From contig JAWUZG010000032.1 of the NCBI GenBank assembly GCA_036785705.1, forward strand, positions 14,898,001 to 14,962,000: a stretch of 64,000 nt of DNA, written 5' to 3'. The notes beneath the pieces were generated by a model, which was not told the DNA's origin, searched no databases, and saw nothing but the letters and a program-made list of their open reading frames with translations. Shown here in pieces: positions 1 to 10,540 of this stretch. A program made the position numbers and the translations under genes. Position 1 is the stretch's first letter, and each line of letters begins with the position of its first letter. This DNA is from Acanthornis magna (taxonomy: Eukaryota; Chordata; Aves; Passeriformes; Acanthizidae).

Positions 1-3000
1 ATTTTGCTTATGAGTAGTTTTCATGCCATAAATTCTTCCCATTGTTATCCATCAACACTGGAAACCTTTGAGTCCACTTCTCAGCAAAGAAGTAGATTGT
101 GCCACTAGTCCTTCAATTTTCAGTACTACCTAGTAGCACTGTGACTAGTTCAGCCACCACATTTGTTTCTTTTCTGATACCAAATGTAAACTTTCGAAAA
201 TCTGAGAGAGGTGTTTTTAACCATGAAGTTGTGCTGGTATCTCCAGCCTTGTTATCCCAACATACCTTGCTTTTTTGCCCTTGTTGCTTCTGTGAAGATG
301 GTAGGAAAATTAAGTTTAATTATATTTTATTCCTATAACTGACTTTGTTTTTTTTTCTCCTGGAAAGTCACATAAATATTTGAAACTAATCAATGTAGCA
401 CAGTGACAGGATACTCCATCAGCAATTCACCAGGGTTTACTTTCTCAACGCTCATGATGGAGGATTTAATCATAGTCACGAAGGTAAGAGTTGGGAATAA
501 GTTTTATAGTGCATTTTTATACTTCCCTCTTGGGACTGATAGCTGGGGAGTCTTCCCTGGACACAAAGTATGACTGTATTTTTGTGCTTTATGTTTCTCA
601 AATCTCCTTTGGGGCATCTTGCTATAACATCTTCTCCTCCTATTTAACCTCTACCTGCTTCAGGACAGGGCTGCCCCCATCACATGGACTTGTACTCTGC
701 TTCCTACTATGAAACTTCAAAATCCGGAGCTACTGCCATGGGCTGTGTTAAAGAAAAAAGGAAAAGGAAATGAAGAACTAAAGTTCTTCAACTTCTTTTT
801 GAGTTCCTTAGCTCCCTTTTACGTCAAGAGTTTTTTTTCTGGATGTTATAGTCATAGAAGCATAGAAAATTTTGGGTGGAAATGACCTTTAAATTCCACC
901 TAGTCCAATCCCCATGCAGTGAGCAGGGACATCTTCAACTAGATCAAGTTGCTCAGAGCCCCATCCAATCTGGCCTTGAAATTTTCCAGGCTTTTACCAT
1001 CCTCATCATAAAAAACTTCTAAATTAGATATAAGGATTGTCGTATCCTGCAAGCTCAGAGGACATCAGTCTCTTTTCACTATCATAAAGGACTTATTAAA
1101 ATATATGATAACTTGCTTACTAGGAACAAGTTGCAAGAAACATATATGGATATTATAAGTGTCATTTTCATTCCCTCCCATGTAATCCAAAAATTGTTCT
1201 TGAAGACATGGAAAATCATCCAGAAATTAATAATCAGCTCTTGCTGGAGAGAAGCATCTCAGCATTAATTGTGTCTCTTATGAGGAGACTTTAGGCATAT
1301 CACTTCCACTCCAACTGATCGTAAACCAAGCACTGTGAATGGTTTCACATTTATATCCATATCAAGCTGATGCCAGTTTATGACTGTTACGTTCTTTTTA
1401 AATACTAAAGTCTTGGTTTTGATCTGTACAGATAAGGCCCGTTGGTTTCATTACAAGGTATATAGTATGATTCCATAAAGCTGCCTATTATTTATATTAG
1501 TGTTATATATGAGCTGTTAGAACTTCATTCTCAAACATCACCCTAGCAAGAGAACTAGCATATCAGGCCTATTGTCACTGAAGGGCTTTTCCATATTTGA
1601 CAGTTTAAACATACCTGGTGTTCTCATTTTAGCTTCTCTTTCTAAACCATTTGCTTAACTATAGCATGTTCTTCTAGCAGTTTTGTTTTGCTCTTTCTGG
1701 GGAATGGTCATGCCATGTGTTTGCCCAGAGTATACAGAGGACAGAATGGTGTTTGGACCTGGTGGCACTCACTTCTGCCCTTCTCTTTTCTGTCCCAATG
1801 AGTTCCATTTGAGAGCAAGGTGCCAGTAGGGATCTCAGAAAAATGTGGACTTGGAAACACAGTGTGGCTTGGATTAGGCCTGGCAGGGTCACTGGACTGA
1901 GTTTTTGACCTAAGTGAGCTGAAAAGAGGCAGTTTTTCTCTGCCTAAGAAAGATTTTGGATGGATACAAAACCCCCTTATTGAGTACAGACTTACAAATT
2001 CCATATTTGCACAGCCTCTGACACAAGAGACTCACTGAAGCGAGGCTGCATGCTACCTATCAAGTTTTTCAATACTGTAGAGAAAAACTTTTCCATATGA
2101 TGAAATAATCTTTGAACTGTTGGATGCTACAACTGCCAGATCCTCAGGGAAGGACAGCCTGCAGGTTAGCAAGTTCAACCTTTTCAATTTACCAGCAAGC
2201 CCTTTATGATGGGGGCAGCCTCATTCAAAGGAGTAGGATTGATTATGCCTCAAGCTGCCGGTGAAAAGTTCTGCCCTCCTGTCCTTGTGCTGGGCAGAAG
2301 GATTCCTGTATCGATCATCCTTGCTCTCCGTGCTCTCCCACAGCTGAGATTATTTGGCTTCTGGTGCACATTAAGTCTGATTGTGCAGAAGATGAAAGAG
2401 ACTGTGGCCTTTTTTCTGACACAGGAGGCAGCTTAACTCCATTGAACTCAAGAGTCAGATTTGAATCTGACCTAAAGCCTTGAGACCTCCAGATGAAAGG
2501 TACTGCGCTATACAAGTAGCATGTACTTAAATATTAATAGCTATTTCTGACCTCTGTCCTGGTCCAAGCAGAAAGATTTTTTTTTTTTTTAAATATGATT
2601 TACAAAGATTTGAGGCTAAAAAACCTTACCGTAGTGGAAGAATATCTTGTTTTATCAAAGGAAACTTTTCAAAGCTGAAGATGGCTAAAAGCCAGTACAT
2701 TACATGCAGACTTCAGGGAGCTGTGGTTTTATACAAACTGTGGATCCAAAATGAATTTTTTAAAATGACAAACCCTTTAAAGAGCAAAATCTTCATTGGA
2801 GATTAAATGAGAGATGAGTTCTAAAGTGATGTATAGTATTTAAAATGCCTAACAGAAATGGAAACTTAAAATTTTAGGAGTTTCTGTAGACCACCTTGAA
2901 GAAAGGAGATAATTCCTTCCCACCAAGGATCTTTTCTTTCTCTATAGATGCTGGGTCACTCTTGATTGTGCATTTCTTCCAAACACTCACCAGGGCTTGT

Positions 3001-6000
3001 GCTATGTGACAATTGTGCATATATTATAAACACAGTTTGTCCCTGCAACATAATAATGTCTATTGAAGGAGCTCCCCAAACCCATGATGCTTTAAGAAGG
3101 AAGATCCTTCTTAAATAAATGCTGTCATTACAATGACTCTTTAGTTTCTGTACTTGTTATGTTGGACTGTAGCTGTTTTTGTACAAGTGGTTATGTTGGT
3201 CTATGAATTTTGAAGAAACCAAACTGCTGCTGTGCAGTAGCAGAGAACAAACACCTCCTTACAGTCATACTGGCAGCGTTTTCACAGAAGTTCTCCTTTC
3301 ACCTCTCTCGTAACCCTCGAGGTGTTTACCTTAGCCAGAAGAGTCTGGCAAGCACAGTTCATAATCGTACTGCATACTGAAAACCACAGACTAAAGAAGA
3401 ATGTTGTGGTATATAAAGCTTCTGCCTACTCATCCTTGATTTATTCCTTAATGATCTATTCTGTAAGGTGTAAACCACTCTTTTTTTTGGAGCTATCAGC
3501 CGTATAGCCATATGTGTTTCTAATATCAGTCTCTGCTTTACAGGTTTCAATCACATATTCTTTCAAACCATTTAACAGATTAACATAAATCAAGTTAAAA
3601 TCTCATTCAAATTGCACTTGGCTTTGAGGATGTAGCTTCTCTTTCAGACCAGAAGGACTGTGTGCATGTTGCTTTGCCTGTCTGATTATGTTAGTTTCTT
3701 CTGGTTTATCTAATAAAAGACATTGGCTCACAGAAAACAATGTCTCACAGAAGGTAGTGTAATAATGTTTTATTGCCTGGTAGTTCGATGACATGATTTC
3801 TCAAGAGGAGCAGACCTGCTTTGGTCAAGATCCTCTCTGCAGCAGTGAATACAAGACTGTGAATCTTCTGTGAACAAGCACACAGAGAGTGATACTCACA
3901 GTCAGTATCCTCTTCTATCATGGAGGAAACAGCAGGAAGGAAAATACTACAAATTCTAGGCTAGACTGGAGCTTCACAACCTGCCCTAAGGGTTCAGTGT
4001 AAGATAACAGCTTTTGTGCAGGACCAGAGAATGAATATCTGAATGTCCACTCTCTCATAGCTAAGGGAATGTGAAACTATATTCATGTCCTGCCTTTGGC
4101 ATCTCCAGCTGTCTGAGCACATCCCATTCATCCCCAGCAGGAGAGAATGCACCACCCACAGGCCCATCTGAGCTGTTACTTGAGCTCAGATGTACAAGAA
4201 GGTGAACACGGGCTGAGCAGGGCAGTAGGTGCAGTAAAGCCTATCATAACCTAAACATCTGGGTCAATACGTGCAAGGCACACCAATATTAATGTGCTTG
4301 GCAGGTCATCCCTGCCTGGAGAAGAACATGAATCCGTAAAAATGAAACAGATGAGATGCACTGCAGAGAGAGCTGCTCTTGCTAGGAAGCCTGGGGATAC
4401 TTGCAATGAAACATTTCCTTTCTTCCAGCCTCAGAGCATCCAGTTCCTTACAGACAACTTCAGGACAACTGGATTTCAGTGCAAGGCTCTGTGAGCCCTT
4501 GTGGGCCTGATGTCTGAAGGCAGAATGGAACTTAGGCTTCCTCCTTCCCTTCCAATAGTCTATGGAAATACAGAATCCCCTTGGTTTCCACTGCAGAAGT
4601 GCTCTTTTTCACAGCACAGTGAAATCTGTGCAGTGAAAACAAGTTAGGTTTACCTGTTTCTCAGATTGCAAAATAAAGCAAACATAACCTGGAAGAGCTT
4701 TGGGCAGTAAGGCACACTCATGATTTCCACCACTTGACATGGCTTATCAATCACAGTGGGTGAACACGGCTTTCTGATAAGGCTTGAACTGTAGGAAGTA
4801 GCTTATCAAATCTCAGTGACATGGAGCACATTTCTATTTTATTATTTACTAATGCTGGGCTTGGCAGGCCTTCAGGTTATTTTGCTAAATTATGACAGAA
4901 CTGTAATCTTCAGGATAAACTAGGATATAATGCCTGTGACTCATAAGCAGTTTTGGTTGGAATAAAGCTGCTTTATATCCAAAAAAATATTTAGAAAACA
5001 ATACCTGGAATTTATCAGAATGAAGTCTGCATATCCCTTTCTCCTTGTGTGGCTTACCAGATTGAACTGGAAACATTTGAGGGTTTTTTCCCACTCTACT
5101 CCTCACAGAAATAGGAACTGTTCCAGTAACAAGATGCTCCATAAAACAGGGTGTAATATGATATCTCAAAAGAATTTATTGTATGATCAAAACACCAAGG
5201 AAAAAAGGATGCTGTGCTAAGGCATTACCAAAAGGACCAAATGAGAGTATCTGTACAGGGACAACCTAGATAGGTCTCCACAGATGGACAAAAGAACACA
5301 AAGTCTGGCACAGGATGAATCAAATAAATTAAATCAGAGGCTGCAAGTGCTGTAAGTGATTTATTCTTTCTTTTCAGAAGTCAAACTTTTCTAGGAGGTA
5401 ACTACTACTGTTGGGGGAGTTGGGGCAGTTATCCATGAATCTGATTACTGATATTTGCTGGCTGTCTAAGAAACTATTTGTTTTAACCTCTGACAGTAGA
5501 GAGATGAGCTTATTCAGAGCCTAACTATCACTTAGTACTTTTAAGGGAACTAGAGTATATCTAAATAGTATAAATCAGTTTTTAAATTAGATTCTAACCT
5601 TAGCTCATAAAAATAATTGCAAGTTACATGTAATACCTGTGCCATGTTCAGATAACACAATTAATCACATCACAATGCAAATAAGAACATATCAGATGTA
5701 GTGCTGATTCAGATTTTAAACAGCTATTAGTGGCAAGGTGGCACAGTCATGAGCTCACTTGGCTTTTTTTATTATGTTGTTAAAAGGCATTTCAGAACAT
5801 GGAGTCTCTAGAGAGAGGAACACAGACTGCAGGTCACACAAAGAAAAAAAGGGCACCTATGCTATGATTCTGAAGAAGTTTCAAAGAACAAAACTAGCAG
5901 TTAAGGACTTAACTGCTTTTATAAAGTGGTTATGTTGGCTCTACACCCTACTGAAAAGAGGAATATGCAGGATCACTAGAGAGGTGATACTCACCTTTTG

Positions 6001-8264
6001 TGTGGCTGGTGCTGGAATGATGCCTAAGTTCTGATCTACCTTCTTTCAAAAATGAAAATGGATTACTAGAAGGAAAAAAGAGATGCAGTGTTCAAGGTTA
6101 TGAACCTTATTCAAAGAATGATAATTACCCAGTCACCATTAGAATATACAACTCACAGAAATGGTGCTAAGAGCTTTAAACTCCATCAGGAGACAGGGTT
6201 TTCAGTAGTTGAGCACAAGAGCAGTGGAGGATGCCTCAGTGGAGGAAGATGGATTCTCTACAGCTACTGTGGGCAAGGAGAGTGCATCAGAAGCTCTTCC
6301 ACTTGCACAACGTGACATTTCCCCGTAGTTTTTCTGCAGCCTCAACTTAATATTAATTCCATCTTAAAATTATCACGTGTGAAATTATCACGTGGCTACA
6401 AGATATGAATACAGTGGATAAATTATCCACTTTTTCTTAATTATTTATATCTGTAGATTTGCATCTAAACTGAAGGGGTGGCTTCTGTCAAAACTCTATG
6501 CATTCATGAATGTTTTAGTCTTAGCTTCATTTCATGTTGAAAGGTGTATGAAATATGCTTTCCCCTAAAATATTATTTTAAAACATGTCAAACAGAGGAA
6601 TTCAACAGAGTTTGAAGGAAAATCAGAATCAGTTTTTGGCAACTTTGAACTCTGAATTTGTAATTACAATTGTCTTTCAACATCACTGGAAAGTCAGCTT
6701 CGGCAGCTGGTTTGTAGATCTGCAATCTTGAGAAGTTTTTTTGAGAGTGTAATACAGAAACCTGACAAGAATTCTGAAGTTTGTTTCTTTGTATCATTTT
6801 TTGTTAACATACAAATGCAACCATACAACTTTATTCTCATAACATAGTCATAATTGTCACAAGTGGGGCAGGAATGCTCCTCTCTTTCTTTCTGTTTAAA
6901 CCACCACAAATCTGGAAGGCATTAAAAGCTTTTCACTCTGTAATAATGTTCCTTTCAAGTCTGTTTTTCTGTTGTTCTGTTTCTTTGTTTGTTGTCAATT
7001 CTGAATCAGCTACAGTGAGAAGGGTTGTTTACTTTCCTTTGCTATTGCTTCCTAGGTGTTTGTTAAACCCCAGGCAGCTGCTAACTACACACGAATCTAA
7101 AGCTTTGGCAAGTGAGGAGGACTGGTAGAATGAATTTCTGCAGAATTTGTGCTCTAATTGTAAATGCATTTTCCGGCTGAGTGTCACTAAACCCGGGGCT
7201 GATGCCGCAGCTGCTGAGCCGTAAGAGGGCAGCTGCTGCAGATGAGCTCCATCCTCATTCTGGTCAGCCACAATGTGAACGCCTGTGCTACCTCTCCTCT
7301 TTCCTCAGCTGAATGCCTTTGCATTTTAAAAATTCCCAGTGCTGTCCATATTAGGAGGAAGAGACAGTAGTGATGAGCATGAAGAGTCAGAAAACTAAAT
7401 GACAGGAGGAATGGAAAAATGATTGTGCAGCAGCCTTATCTACACTTGCAGTTGTGCACCTGCAGGTGCACATCTCATCAGGCAAGAATACTGTGTTTCT
7501 TCTGCTGCAATCTCAGCCACATTGCTATTACTGAACAGTCATTAATTCTGCATTTTCACTAATAAGCATGTTAGAAATAAAAATTAGAATCTTGGGAAAA
7601 TGCTACAGTTCTGGTTCATTAGTCTGTGGTGTCTTTTAGTTTGACTTCTTCAGCATTTGGTATAAAAGCCCTAAAATCTTTTTTTAAAGGACAAAGAAGA
7701 GATGTGTTGGAAGTGGAATATTGGCTAAATGAGGCTTCTTCCTTTTAGAGAGAATTTGAATGCTAATTTTCTTTTAAGGCTCAGAAAAATGAGCAAAAGC
7801 GTGAGTCATTCTGCCTTTTCAACAGCAGTGCAAATAGCAGTAGAGGGGAAGTTCCCCTCTTGCCACTGTGCTTATTCACATTTCTTATCACAATCATGAA
7901 CATGCATAGGCTTCAGTTCTATGTTTTTGAGATGGAGATGACAGTATTGGTAGCTTTTATGACCACTGCTGGAGAGGGACAATACTGTCCAAGACCCAGG
8001 TCCTGCCTATAAAGAAATAGATGAAGACCGTGCTAATGTGTGTCAGAGCATTGGCAACGATCCACTGTAACATTAGAAGGTGGGTATTGCAGCTGGCCGG
8101 TGGCTTTGTTGGATTGGTGCTGTGTGAGACTTGTTTCCCAGCACTGGATTGAAAAATGCAGCCATGTCATTCCTTACAACACTTGATTGCCATGAAGATG
8201 ATTAAAAGCCATGAAGATGGTGAAGGGCCTGGGCATGGGATGTATGAGAATTGACTAAGGGATC
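1..8264. other. Intergenic region upstream of MRAP2
   Basis: No coding exon can be supported here. The open frames are short (at most about 90 codons), lack homology I recognise and have no paired splice signals. In mammals the upstream neighbour of MRAP2 is CYB5R4; I looked for its conserved C-terminal reductase sequence near the left edge and did not see it. The region is AT-rich, with one CR1 fragment (about 852-1040) and a moderately GC-rich block near 7040-7280 that contains three CAGCTG E-boxes. The rest shows nothing I can name. Confidence 0.7.
852..1040 (-). mobile_element. CR1 LINE fragment (3' end)
   Basis: The + strand starts with the CATAGAAGCATAGAAA-type terminus and continues with a diverged copy of the reverse-complemented CR1 3' region (GGGTGGAAATGACC, then AGTCCAATCCCCATGCAGTGAG, then CTCAGAGCCCCATCC). 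It is therefore a 5'-truncated CR1 inserted in minus orientation. Divergence is high, so the copy is old and inactive. Confidence 0.85.
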
Positions 8265-8590
8265 TGTGATCGCTTAGCCTAGAGAGGGCTCAGGGTGCTC
8301 TTACCAATGTGAGGAAGAACTGGTGGTGGTGAGTAAAGCAGGTGAACTGGCATTGTTCTCAGCGGTGTCCAGTGACAGGACAAGAGGAAATGAACATGAA
8401 TTGGAATAATAGATACTTACATTAAACATGAGAAAAATGTGTATTTTTACAGTGAGGGTGATCAGGGTTTCCCAGACAGGCTGGGGAGTCTCCATCCTTG
8501 GAGCTACCGAAGACCCAACTCGTATCCTGAACAACATCCTAACTGACCCAGCAGGCCTGGATGATCTCCAGATGTCCTACCAACCCCCAG
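8265..8590 (+). mobile_element. CR1 LINE fragment
   Basis: Segments match the 3' part of CR1 in plus orientation: GGCTCAGGGTGCTCTTACC, then CAGTGACAGGACAAGAGGAAA near 8368-8390, then a CCCAGACAGGCTGGGGAGTC-like block near 8470 and a final ATGATCTCCAGATGTCCTACC block near 8560-8582. It is interrupted and diverged. It lies directly before a second CR1 copy and upstream of the CpG island. Confidence 0.75.
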
Positions 8591-8697
8591 AGAGTTTGTC
8601 AGAGCAAGCTATAGATATTGTATATTCCAAAAGCTCTCCTTGTTTTAAGAAGCTACAATTGATAGATTTGGAAATCCCTAAGATTGCTTTACCTCAT

Positions 8698-8975
8698 CAG
8701 TGTATATAAGCATCTAAAGGAAGATGTGAAGAGGATGGAGCCAGGCTCTTCAACACGCAGAAACTGATGGACAGGAAGTCCCACCTGAACATGAGGAAGA
8801 CCTTCTTTACTGTGCAGGTGACTGAGCACTGGAACAGATTGCCCAGAGAGTCTCCCTTACTAGAGATATTCAAGAACCATCTGGTGCAATGTGCTCTGGG
8901 ATGGCGAGTTTTAATAGGGAGATTGGACCACATGATCTGCTGTGGTCCCTTCCAACCTGACACATCCTCTGATAC
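8698..8975 (+). mobile_element. CR1 LINE fragment, second copy in tandem orientation
   Basis: CR1-like sequence in plus orientation: GTGTATATAAGCATCTAAAG, GGATGGAGCCAGGCTCTTC, a block around TTCTTTACTGTGCAGGTGAC, then ACTGGAACAGATTGCCCAGA and GGTCCCTTCCAACCTGACAC. An internal deletion after AGGCTCTTC removes part of the consensus. Short open frames on both strands here are relics of the element, not genes. Confidence 0.85.
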
Positions 8976-9420
8976 GGTTCAAGAGGTCTCAGCCAAATCC
9001 CTGTAGATTTAGGGCACTGTCTTTCACCTCCTGGCAGCTGAGAGAGCACCTCTAAAACCTTCGCTGCTCCCCACCAGGTCCCCCTCGCAGAGACTCGCTA
9101 TGTGCAAGCACAGTGCCCCCCCCCCCCACCTCCAAGCGGGGACAAACCATCCTTCTCCCTCCAAAACGGATGTTTCCCCTTGGGATGTGTGAGCCCCTGC
9201 ACGGCAAGTGACACGCAGGGGTTACTCGCAGCTGGCGCTCTGCCTGGAGCTCGCCGCGGCCGCTGCCGGCTCGGCTGCCGGCTCCGCGCCCTGCCCGCAC
9301 CTGCGGCCGCCCGCGCTGCCCATTGGAGCGGGAGCGTCACGCGGCCGATCCATGCCGCCCGCGCGGGCCGGGACAGCGCCTGCTGCTGATTCATTGGCTC
9401 TGCCGGGGAGCGAGCCCGCA

Positions 9421-9846
9421 GCACCCCGCGCTCCATCCCGCCCTCTCCTTTCCTCCCGCAGCACCCCGCGCTCCATCCCGCCCTCTCCTTTCCTCCCGCA
9501 GCACCCCGCGCTCCATCCCGCCCTCTCCTTTCCTCCCGCAGCATCCCACCCGCTCCATCCCGCCCGCCCGCTCCTTTCCTCCCGCAGCACCCCGCGCTCC
9601 ATCCCGCCCGCTCCTTTCCTCCCGCAGCACCCCGCGCTCCATCCCGACCACCCGCTCCATTCCTCCCGCAGCACCCCGCGCTCCATCCCGCCCGCTCCTT
9701 TCCTCCCGCAGCACCCCGCGCTCCATCCCGCCCGCTCCTTTCCTCCCGCAGCATCCCGCGCTCCATCCCGCCCGCCCGCTCTATCTCTCCCACTCCATCC
9801 CGCCCGCCCGCTCTATCTCTCCCGCTCCATCCCGCCCGTCCGCAGC
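9421..9846. repeat. GC-rich minisatellite, 40-bp unit, in the MRAP2 promoter
   Basis: Units starting with GCACCCCGCGCTCCATCCCG begin at 9421, 9461, 9501, 9541 (variant), 9587, 9627, 9671, 9711 and 9751. Spacing is 40 bp in most units and 44-46 bp in two. The first three copies are identical. Later copies carry a CCCGCCCGCTCC version of the middle. From about 9778 the array passes into about two copies of a related 32-bp unit with CTCTATCTCTCCC. The purine strand has several G-runs per unit. Long open frames on both strands across this block come only from the repeat. Confidence 0.95.
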
Positions 9847-9982
9847 ATTCGTCCTTCTCCATCCCGCCCGCAGCGCTGGCTCTGCTCGGCTCGCCGGGGC
9901 CGGGGCGTTCCGCGGGGGCTGCGCCTTTCTGCCGGGACGAAGCGGCGCTCCGGGATCTGGCCGGGCGGACGTGCCCGGCGCG
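9847..9982 (+). other. MRAP2: MRAP2 non-coding exon 1 (5'UTR), start approximate
   Basis: The 3' border is a consensus donor, CGCG|GTAAGA, at 9982/9983, inside the CpG island and upstream of the first MRAP2 coding exon. The mammalian gene also begins with a separate untranslated exon. The interval has no ATG, so it would add no upstream open frame. The transcription start cannot be read from sequence; it could lie within or before the minisatellite, in which case the repeat would be transcribed into the 5'UTR. Confidence 0.55.
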
Positions 9983-10246
9983 GTAAGAGCGGCGAGGAGC
10001 CCGCGCTGGGGGGCTGGGGGCGAGCGAGCGGAGGGGAGACAGGGACGGCCCTGCCCTGCCTGGCCGTGTCCCGTCCCGTCCTGTCCCTTCCCGCGGTGGG
10101 TGCTCCCGGCTGGGCGGCGCGGGCAGCCCCGAGCGCCTGGAGTGCAGCCTGCGCTAACAGGTGGCCGAGGCGGCTCCAACAGAGACCGGGCGGCTCCTGC
10201 AAGCCTTGAGGTCTGAAGCGCTCCGCTAATTTTTGTTTTATTTTCA

Positions 10247-10275
10247 ATAACAATAACAATAATAATATAATAATA
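10247..10275. repeat. CAATAA / AAT microsatellite
   Basis: Several CAATAA units grade into AAT/TAATA units directly downstream of the CpG island. It is short and imperfect, with no evident function. Confidence 0.8.
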
Positions 10276-10525
10276 TGAGGTGGTATTGTTCATTTGGGTG
10301 CCCTGGAGAATGCGGGCTGTAGAAAAGCTCGTGTGTCCTTTCTGAATTTGTAACGGAGAGATTCTCTCTGTATTCAAAAGCAAAACAGCATAAAAGCACT
10401 CCCTGCTGAGCATTTGAATGAACTTGAAAATGTAACCTAAAATGTTTGAAAAAAAATGTTTGGGGAAAAAAGGAAAAGTAAGACAAGTTTGTTGTGTGTT
10501 TGTTGTGGGGTTTTTGCCTATTCCG

Positions 10526-10540
10526 CCCCCCCCCCCCCCC
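10526..10540. repeat. Poly-C homopolymer
   Basis: An uninterrupted run of 15 C follows TTCCG and precedes GGTAACG. Such runs are length-unstable and error-prone in sequencing. Confidence 0.9.

Larger units (their letters stand above)
9060..10210. promoter_or_regulatory. MRAP2: CpG island promoter, probably of MRAP2
   Basis: Base composition switches abruptly from AT-rich to very GC-rich with dense CpG, then back to AT-rich near 10220. No TATA box is evident. Two inverted CCAAT boxes (ATTGG at 9322-9326 and 9393-9397) and a CRE-like half site (CGTCA at 9335-9339) lie upstream of the minisatellite. A 12-base C run is at 9116-9127. The island is followed on the + strand by a good donor at 9983, and the next exons on that strand are those of MRAP2, so it is assigned to that gene. 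No transcript evidence is available here. Confidence 0.75.

Noticed and set aside
1..9000. Terminal exon of CYB5R4, the expected upstream neighbour
   Set aside because: The conserved C-terminal reductase sequence was not found in the translations; the gene probably ends to the left of the window.
8697..9006. Overlapping open frames of 79-88 codons before the CpG island
   Set aside because: Both lie in a CR1 fragment and translate its degraded 3' region in the two directions.
9098..10216. Long open frames (up to 333 codons) on both strands across the CpG island
   Set aside because: They exist because a 40-bp repeat with few stop-prone triplets runs through several frames at once. Translations are low-complexity Pro/Ser/Arg or Gly/Arg/Glu repeats, unsupported by homology.
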